From: Candidatus Calidifonticultor daggyaiensis
GTDB taxonomy: Bacteria > Actinomycetota > Humimicrobiia > Humimicrobiales > Humimicrobiaceae
Assembly: GCA_015661035.1 (NCBI GenBank)
Contig: JACVJA010000011.1
Coordinates: forward strand, 1 to 11,699
DNA length: 11,699 bases
Direction: 5' to 3'
Shown here: positions 6,416-11,699 of the stretch, one piece after another
How positions within the stretch are numbered: the stretch's first letter is position 1
Layout of the letters: each line of letters begins with the position of its first letter
Made by a program: the position numbers and the translations under genes
Notes under the pieces: model-generated
Databases searched by the model: none
Told to the model about the DNA's origin: nothing
What the model saw: only the letters and a program-made list of their open reading frames with translations

Positions 6416-7381
6416 TTGGAATAAATTTATAGTACCGTTTTTATTATTAAAATACTCAATAAAATTAGCAAAATAATTTATTGAATAACCTAAAAGCATA
6501 TCAATTAGATTATATTGCCTTTTAGATATAATATTTGGCTCACCTTTTATGCCGCCAAGCTGGGCAGCAATTTTTTCTGCATCTTTATATGTACCAATTT
6601 CATCTATAAGACCTAACTCTTTTGCTTCTGTCCCAAGGAAAACCCAGCCGGTTGCAATTTCTCTTACTTTATCCTGGCTTATTTTTCTACTTTCTGCAAC
6701 ATCTTGTATAAACTGGTCATATATTTTAAAAGTTTGCTTTTTAAAAAGCTCTTCTTCTTCTTGTGTTAATGGCCTATCAGAGCTGCCCACATCTTTATAT
6801 TTCCCTTGTTTTATTGTAGTAAATTTAATGCCAAGCTTTTTGTATAATTCTTCAAGATTTGGCACCTGCAGTATTACACCAATACTGCCAACTGAAGAAG
6901 TTCTGTTTGCTACAATTTTATCTGCAGCACAAGATATATAATATGCACCAGAAGCACAAATATCTCCAACTGAAACCACAACAGGTTTTTTTACCTTTTT
7001 TAACTCCTCAAATATTTCTTGTGATGCTGCAGCACTGCCTCCGCCACTGTTTACTCTAATTAAAATTGCTTTTACATTTGAATTTTTCTCAGCTTGCGTT
7101 AACTGCTCTATCATATATTCAGGAGTAATAACTGGAGTATTAAGCAAACTCGAGCTCTGGGTTCCAGAAATAACCCCTTCCATCCTAATTAAATATATAG
7201 AATCTGTTTGTGAAGAAAAGGCTGAGGTTGTTTTAAAAGAACTGCCAAACCCCCCACTAAATAATCCTCCTAAATAGCCTAAAAAAAAGCAGCCGCCGCT
7301 AAAAATAAACAAAACAAAAAGACCTAAAAAAATAAAGCCTACTATCCTGCCAGTACTGGTTTTCTTTTTTTGTTCTTCCAT
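6410..7381 (-). CDS. sppA: Signal peptide peptidase SppA, short (36 kDa) type
   Basis: This 323-aa membrane-anchored serine protease of the SppA/ClpP-like S49 family cleaves remnant signal peptides in the membrane. The N-terminus is a charged stub followed by one membrane segment (about 13-37) and a Gly/Ser linker. The catalytic domain contains AILIRVNSGGGSAAAS at 105-120, then GDICASGAYYISCAADKI at 139-156, where S144 is the expected nucleophile, RTSSVGSIGVILQ at 160-172, and KQGKYKDVGSSDRPLT at 191-206, where K196 is the likely general base: 52 residues after S144, the spacing I recall for Bacillus SppA. GWVFLGTEAKELGLIDEIG at 245-263 is also typical. Length fits the short, single-domain type. 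It is the one gene here with a clear ribosome binding site, and is last in a run of four minus-strand genes. A short hydrophobic, Asn-containing C-terminal tail (290-323) looks non-family. Confidence 0.93.
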   Translation of the reverse strand: MEEQKKKTSTGRIVGFIFLGLFVLFIFSGGCFFLGYLGGLFSGGFGSSFKTTSAFSSQTDSIYLIRMEGVISGTQSSSLLNTPVITPEYMIEQLTQAEKNSNVKAILIRVNSGGGSAAASQEIFEELKKVKKPVVVSVGDICASGAYYISCAADKIVANRTSSVGSIGVILQVPNLEELYKKLGIKFTTIKQGKYKDVGSSDRPLTQEEEELFKKQTFKIYDQFIQDVAESRKISQDKVREIATGWVFLGTEAKELGLIDEIGTYKDAEKIAAQLGGIKGEPNIISKRQYNLIDMLLGYSINYFANFIEYFNNKNGTINLFQY

Positions 7382-7390
7382 AATAATATT

Positions 7391-7396
7391 TCACCT
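7391..7396 (-). promoter_or_regulatory. Ribosome binding site of sppA
   Basis: AGGTGA on the minus strand lies 9 nt before the ATG at 7379-7381. It is the only good Shine-Dalgarno match next to any start in the window and fixes the sppA start. Confidence 0.7.
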
Positions 7397-7460
7397 ATAT
7401 ATTTTTTATCATGCTCCCTATTTATTGTTTATTATGTTAAATATATTATCAATTATGTTT

Positions 7461-7550
7461 TAAAGCTATATAAAGCTATAAATTATATAAAAGTTTAAAG
7501 TTTGGCTAAACAAAATATCTTAATTTTTATGAAAATGTTGTAATTTTTAT
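7461..7550. repeat. Two short direct repeats with 10- and 20-bp periods
   Basis: In the 181-bp gap upstream of sppA, TAAAGCTATA is perfectly duplicated in tandem at 7461-7470 and 7471-7480. Further on, TAATTTTTAT occurs at 7521-7530 and 7541-7550, start-to-start 20 bp. The gap holds no gene or clear terminator; only a 4-bp GTTT/AAAC stem is visible near 7500-7511. Confidence 0.6.
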
Positions 7551-7562
7551 AAAAAATTCTTA

Positions 7563-9356
7563 CTAAAATTCTAATAAAAACAAATCCATCAGTTTATATC
7601 CCTGATTAATAAAAATGCCACTTTTTTTAGCAGTAATTTCATCATATGTAACATATGTTCTATCTATATTGTCTTTAATATCTTTATCGCATTTACTATA
7701 TTTACTATCTTCATTATCTTTGATACCTTTATTATTTTCGATATCTTTGTCCATATTATAATCGTTTATATTAAAATTATTGTTTAAAGATTCTTTAAAT
7801 TCTAAAAATTTCTTTATTCGTTTTTTAAAATTACTACTATCTTTATCATAAATTAAAAACGGAACAGGTTCAGAAGTATGAGTCTTTAATGATATAGGAG
7901 TTGGGTGATCCGGCAGTACCATTATTCTGTAATTAAACCCAAATAAATCAAGATCTGCCTTTAGCTTACCTATAATTTTTTCATCAATTAATTCAATTGC
8001 TTTAATTTTGCAATTAATATTTCCTTGGTGACTGCATTCATCTGGAGCTTCAATATGAATATAGACAAAATCTTTTCCACTTTTTAACTGATTTATTGCA
8101 GCAGCAGCTTTCCCTTCAAAATTAGTATTAATATTGCCGGTTGCACCTGTAACATTAACAGCTTCCAGTCCAGCACAAATTCCAATTCCTTTTATTAAAT
8201 CAACTGCTGAAATTACTGCACCTTTCTTTTTATATTTCTTATAAAAACTGTCTATTTTAGGTTTTTTTGCTTTAGCCCAAATCCATATAGCATTTGCGGG
8301 ATTCTTTGCTTTCTTTTTTCTTTCTAAATTTATTGGATGGTTTTTTAAAAGTTCTGAAGCCTTTTTCATAAGATTAGTCAAAATATGTATTTCAGATATT
8401 TTTTTTAGTTCTGAAATAAAAATCTTATCAGACCTTAGATCGTTAATCTCTGGATTAAAATATTCATCCTCAATAAATTCCGTTGCAGCGTTTTTTACAT
8501 TTTTAGCGCTTAAATTATTTAATTTTAATTTTAAATTTAATTTTAATTTAGAAAAATCAGTATCTGCAATTTTAGGCAGATAATTTTTTATTATTTTCCC
8601 CGAAATGTCATGAGGAGGAGTTAATATGATATCCTTAGTATCATCAGAAATTCCGAAATAACTAACATTGCTGACTTTTAAATTACTAATTAGTTCATTT
8701 ATTACATTATCAAAATCAATATCAATATTTTTAGAAGTTACATTTTCTTTATAAATTCTTTCTATTATTTTTTTTTCTAAAAAATTATTTAAAAAAACAT
8801 TATTTATGCTTTTATTATTAACATTATTAACAATAATATTATTAATATTTTTAATGTTAACATTTTTAAAAACAATTACATGTCTATAACTAACACCAGC
8901 ATAAAAATTTAAGAATTCATTATTTAAATTTTTAGAAAGATAATCAATTAATATTTTTGCTTCTTCAGTTGAAATCTCGCCAGCAGAATAGTCAATTAAT
9001 CGCCTATCTTCAAAATTTTCTTCTTTTGATAAAGTAACTAAATTGCACCTATAAGTTATATCCTCATCTTCTAAATTAACACCAATGCTTACTGCCTCTA
9101 AAGAAGACCTCCCAGTAGAATATTTTAAAGGATCATAGCCTAAAATAGACAAATTTGCAGTATCACTGCCGGGAGACATTCCGTCTGGTATTGTTTTTAC
9201 AAGCCCTAAAAATCCATGACTTGCTAAAAAATCCATATTTGGTTTACATGCTGCCTTTAATGGAGTGACATTTCCAATTTTTTCAATTGGGTAATCTGAA
9301 GCACCATCAATTAATACTACAATAAATTTTTTTTGAGAACCTGATAAATTATCCAT
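7563..9356 (-). CDS. apgM-family protein, probable alternative homoserine kinase
   Basis: A 597-aa member of the alkaline-phosphatase-like, cofactor-independent phosphoglycerate mutase family (archaeal apgM type). Seen: FIVVLIDGASDYP at 11-23 with metal-binding D18, GMSPGSDTANLSILGYDP at 59-76 with S64 as the phospho-acceptor, YSTGRSSLEAVSIGV at 79-93, LTPPHDISGK at 245-254, IHIEAPDECSHQGN at 433-446, LPDHPTPISLKTHTSEPVPF at 481-500, and the closing SGIFINQGYKLMDLFL at 579-594. TIGRFAM separates a subfamily of these proteins, found with threonine genes, as proposed homoserine kinase; lying after hom and thrC with no thrB in view, this gene fits that role. The glycolytic mutase is the alternative. 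Members are usually near 400 aa; the excess is Asn/Lys-rich insertions at about 166-235 and 520-565, plus a smaller one at 268-310. The first ATG matches the family start, without a good RBS. Confidence 0.82.
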   Translation of the reverse strand: MDNLSGSQKKFIVVLIDGASDYPIEKIGNVTPLKAACKPNMDFLASHGFLGLVKTIPDGMSPGSDTANLSILGYDPLKYSTGRSSLEAVSIGVNLEDEDITYRCNLVTLSKEENFEDRRLIDYSAGEISTEEAKILIDYLSKNLNNEFLNFYAGVSYRHVIVFKNVNIKNINNIIVNNVNNKSINNVFLNNFLEKKIIERIYKENVTSKNIDIDFDNVINELISNLKVSNVSYFGISDDTKDIILTPPHDISGKIIKNYLPKIADTDFSKLKLNLKLKLNNLSAKNVKNAATEFIEDEYFNPEINDLRSDKIFISELKKISEIHILTNLMKKASELLKNHPINLERKKKAKNPANAIWIWAKAKKPKIDSFYKKYKKKGAVISAVDLIKGIGICAGLEAVNVTGATGNINTNFEGKAAAAINQLKSGKDFVYIHIEAPDECSHQGNINCKIKAIELIDEKIIGKLKADLDLFGFNYRIMVLPDHPTPISLKTHTSEPVPFLIYDKDSSNFKKRIKKFLEFKESLNNNFNINDYNMDKDIENNKGIKDNEDSKYSKCDKDIKDNIDRTYVTYDEITAKKSGIFINQGYKLMDLFLLEF

Positions 9357-9378
9357 ATTTTTTATAAGCTCTTAATAT

Positions 9379-9398
9379 TTCTTATAAATTCTTATAAA
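9379..9398. repeat. 10-bp tandem duplication upstream of the apgM-family gene
   Basis: TTCTTATAAA occurs twice in tandem (9379-9388 and 9389-9398), followed by two decayed versions (TTTTAATAA, TTCTTAATAA). It lies in the 140-bp gap between thrC and the apgM-family gene, which otherwise shows no gene or hairpin terminator. Confidence 0.6.
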
Positions 9399-9496
9399 TT
9401 TTAATAATTCTTAATAACTTTATCTATTTTTATAATTTACATAAAGCTAAGCAGTTTGAAATGATTTTAAAATTATAAATAAAAAGCTAATCTTAA

Positions 9497-11041
9497 TTAT
9501 TCAATATTTAAAACCTTTTTTACAAAATTTTTCATTTCAGATACTTCACAAAAACTGCTATGCAAAACTTTTCTTTCAGCCAAATTTTTTAATGGGTATG
9601 GTATTTCAATACCTGTAAAACTTGATAATCTTTTAAGAAGCTCAAATTCATTTAATTTTTGCAAATGCTTATTATTTTTAAATTCTTCATCTATTGCCAT
9701 TAAAACACTCGCTGGAAATTTAAAAGGGCTTGCAGTAGAAGCAATTATAGTCTTTATTTTATCATTAGTAATTTCTTTATAGTCATTATAAACACTATAG
9801 CCAACTCCAGTATGTGTATCAATAAGATAATTGTATTCATAATAAGCTTTATTTATTGCACTAAGTGTTTGCTCTTCAGTTGCAAAACCAGCCCAGAAAT
9901 CAGCTAAATTCTCTCTGCATTCATCACTTATACTAAAAACACCTTTATTATTTAAATCCTCATACATTTGTTTTAAATGAACAAAATCTTGACCGCATAT
10001 ATCAAAAATTAATCTTTCAAGATTGCTTGAAATTAAAATGTCCATTGAAGGCGACATTGTAAGTTTTAACTGTCTTCTTTTATCGTATACTCCAGTATTT
10101 ATAAAGTCATACAAAACATTATTTTCATTTGAAGCACAAATAAGCCTTGAGAGGGGAAGACCCATTTTTTTTGCATAATAAGCTGCTAAAATATTTCCAA
10201 AATTACCAGTTGGAACTAAAATATTTACCTGTTCCCCTATTTCAATTTCACCTTTTTTAGCAAGCTGAACATATCCATATATATAATATACTATTTGCGG
10301 AAGCAGCCTTCCAATATTTATTGAATTTGCCGAGGAAAAAATATAATTTTTTTTATCAAGTAAATTTATAAATTCTTTATTATTAAAGATATTCTTCACC
10401 CCAGTTTGAGCATCGTCAAAATTACCATTAACAGCACACACAAAAGTATTTTCACCTTCCTGAGTTACCATTTGTCTTTCCTGAATTAAACTTACTCCTT
10501 TCTTTGGATAAAATACTATTATTTTTATTCCTTTAACATTAGCAAAGCTTTCAAGAGCAGCCTTTCCAGTATCACCACTTGTAGCAGTTAGTATTACAAT
10601 TTCTTTGTCCAAACCGACTTTAGATGAAGATTTTATTAAAAGATAAGGCAGAATTGATAAAGCCATATCTTTAAACGCAGAGGTGGCTCCATGATAAAGT
10701 TCAATAAAAAATACATCTCCGCATTTAACAATTGGGACAATTTCAGGAGTATCAAATTTTTCATCATAAGCATGCGTAACACAATATTTTATTTCCTCTT
10801 CTGAAAAATCTGTTAAGTATTTAGATAACAACCATTGTGCTAGACTCTTATAGTCAAAGCCCAAAAAGCTGGATAAGTCAGACAAACTAATTTGCGGATA
10901 AAAAGAAGGTACAAACAATCCCCCGTCATCTGCAATGCCTCTAATTATTGCCTCAGCGGAAGAGATTATTTTTGTAGAGCCCCTTGTGCTTTTATAAAAC
11001 ATCTCATTTGTATTTGTAATAGTCAAACTCAAAAAATTCAT
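9497..11041 (-). CDS. thrC: Threonine synthase
   Basis: This PLP enzyme converts O-phosphohomoserine to threonine in the cytosol. The 514-aa frame shows the long bacterial ThrC pattern: STRGSTKIISSAEAIIRGIA near the N-terminus, GGLFVPSFYPQI at 40-51, ELYHGATSAFKDMALSILPY at 114-133 with K124 as the PLP lysine, LTATSGDTGKAALESF at 151-166, FYPKKGVSLIQERQMVTQEG at 177-196, SSANSINIGRLLPQIVYY at 236-253, the phosphate-binding LVPTGNFGNILAAYYAKKMG at 275-294, and ASTASPFKFP near residue 435. Homologues usually begin close to the STRG motif, so Met14 (codon 11000-11002) is a credible start, giving 501 aa; neither ATG has a clear RBS. hom ends 13 bp upstream of the first ATG, so the two are almost surely co-transcribed. 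Confidence 0.95.
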   Translation of the reverse strand: MNFLSLTITNTNEMFYKSTRGSTKIISSAEAIIRGIADDGGLFVPSFYPQISLSDLSSFLGFDYKSLAQWLLSKYLTDFSEEEIKYCVTHAYDEKFDTPEIVPIVKCGDVFFIELYHGATSAFKDMALSILPYLLIKSSSKVGLDKEIVILTATSGDTGKAALESFANVKGIKIIVFYPKKGVSLIQERQMVTQEGENTFVCAVNGNFDDAQTGVKNIFNNKEFINLLDKKNYIFSSANSINIGRLLPQIVYYIYGYVQLAKKGEIEIGEQVNILVPTGNFGNILAAYYAKKMGLPLSRLICASNENNVLYDFINTGVYDKRRQLKLTMSPSMDILISSNLERLIFDICGQDFVHLKQMYEDLNNKGVFSISDECRENLADFWAGFATEEQTLSAINKAYYEYNYLIDTHTGVGYSVYNDYKEITNDKIKTIIASTASPFKFPASVLMAIDEEFKNNKHLQKLNEFELLKRLSSFTGIEIPYPLKNLAERKVLHSSFCEVSEMKNFVKKVLNIE

Positions 11042-11054
11042 TATTTATAATTAT

Positions 11055-11699
11055 TTAACAAAGCTCTTCAACTCTTATAATATTTAAAATCTTTTTTACA
11101 ACATCAAGCTTTTTAATTTCTTCTATGGAATCATATAAATTTTTATTTATTGTGTCATGAGTAATAAAAATAAGCCTTGCAGTCTCAGCAATATCAGTTT
11201 GTTTTTGAATCATTGATTGGATAGATACTGAAAATTTTCCAAAAATTGAAGCAATCCTTGCAAGAACTCCTGCTTTATCTACGACATCCATTAAAATATA
11301 AAATTTGTTTAAAGAATCTAAAAAAGACATTATATTTTTTTTCTCAAAACAAGTACACCCAAAAATTACTTTTTTATTTTGTCTATTATAATTTCTTGCA
11401 ATACTGATAATATCTCCTACAACTGAGCTAGCAGTTGGCTTATCCCCAGCTCCTCTTCCAAAACTCATTATCTCACCCACATAATTTCCATAAAAATAAA
11501 CTGCATTAAACGTGTCTTTAATAGATGCTAAAATATGAGATTTTGGAATTAGTGCTGGATGAACTCTAACATTAATATTACCATCGTGCTCACTGCCAAT
11601 TGCTAAAAGCTTAATATTATAACCAAGCTCATCAGCATAGCAAATATCAGAAATTGTAATATTTTGTATTCCTTCCCTATAAACATCATCATAGCTTAC
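11055..11699 (-). CDS. hom: Homoserine dehydrogenase with ACT domain, 3' part
   Basis: The frame stays open from the right edge to TAA at 11055-11057, giving 214 residues; the NAD(P)-binding N-terminus is outside the window. It catalyses aspartate semialdehyde to homoserine, the shared step to threonine and methionine. Within the fragment: YREGIQNITISDICYADELG at 7-26, IKLLAIG at 29-35 with K30 at the family's catalytic lysine position, RVHPALIPKSHILASI at 45-60, FNAVYFYGNYVGEIMSFGRG at 64-83 (by my reading residue 74 is GTG-encoded Val), and AGDKPTASSVVGDI at 84-97. Residues about 133-205 form an ACT domain (FYILMDVVDKAGVLARIASI), usually the site of threonine feedback inhibition. A GTG at 11478-11480 could be mistaken for a start, but conserved sequence continues upstream of it. 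It leads the thrC and apgM-family genes. Confidence 0.96.
   Translation of the reverse strand, partial: VSYDDVYREGIQNITISDICYADELGYNIKLLAIGSEHDGNINVRVHPALIPKSHILASIKDTFNAVYFYGNYVGEIMSFGRGAGDKPTASSVVGDIISIARNYNRQNKKVIFGCTCFEKKNIMSFLDSLNKFYILMDVVDKAGVLARIASIFGKFSVSIQSMIQKQTDIAETARLIFITHDTINKNLYDSIEEIKKLDVVKKILNIIRVEELC

Noticed and set aside
6242..6424. 60-codon plus-strand frame over the end of the radical-SAM gene and the tandem arrays
   Set aside because: It overlaps the conserved C-terminus in another frame, and its Leu/Ile-rich tail is just translation of the 9-bp repeat.
6549..7059. Plus-strand open frames opposite sppA (6549-6941 and 6859-7059)
   Set aside because: They lie wholly antisense to a well-conserved protease gene and show no family features.
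11055..11480. A stand-alone 141-aa ACT-domain protein starting at GTG 11478-11480
   Set aside because: Conserved homoserine dehydrogenase sequence (RVHPALIPK, FNAVYFYGNY) continues upstream in the same frame to the window edge.

Overview
This is a very A+T-rich bacterial window (about three quarters A+T by eye) from an organism I cannot name. It carries seven complete genes and two edge fragments. Asparagine-rich low-complexity stretches sit inside several conserved enzymes. Most starts lack a recognisable Shine-Dalgarno sequence; the exception is the SppA gene. Two radical-SAM enzymes of the LipS type and an apgM-type threonine gene suggest an anaerobe from a deep or candidate lineage, but this is inference.

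Layout. Positions 1-177 (+) hold the C-terminal tail of an ABC-transporter ATPase (TOBE-like). It overlaps tail-to-tail with a 585-aa minus-strand protein (166-1923) built from a lipoate-protein ligase catalytic domain (LplA), an LplB-like accessory domain, an Asn-rich linker and a Cys-rich DUF116-like domain. Upstream of it on the same strand is a UMF1/Atg22-like MFS transporter (2012-3334). A 460-bp repeat-rich divergent intergenic region follows. Two plus-strand radical-SAM proteins come next (3795-4925 and 5083-6303). They resemble the 'biotin synthase-related' families COG2516 and COG1856, to which, as I recall, the split lipoyl synthase LipS1/LipS2 belongs. The rest is minus-strand: a membrane-anchored signal peptide peptidase SppA (6410-7381), an apgM-family protein that is probably the alternative homoserine kinase (7563-9356), threonine synthase (9497-11041) and the 3' part of homoserine dehydrogenase with an ACT domain (11055 to the right edge).

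How they fit together. The left half looks like a lipoyl-cofactor assembly locus: a ligase to load octanoate or lipoate on the target lysine, and two radical-SAM proteins to insert the sulfurs. The fused DUF116 domain has eight cysteines and an unknown role, perhaps Fe-S, sulfur or electron delivery. The right half is a homoserine-to-threonine operon (hom, thrC, thrB-like) followed by sppA.

The most unusual aspects are the LplA-LplB-DUF116 fusion beside a LipS-like pair, a seven-copy hexapeptide repeat inserted in one radical-SAM protein, the Asn-rich insertions, and short direct repeats with 10- or 20-bp periods in most larger intergenic gaps.
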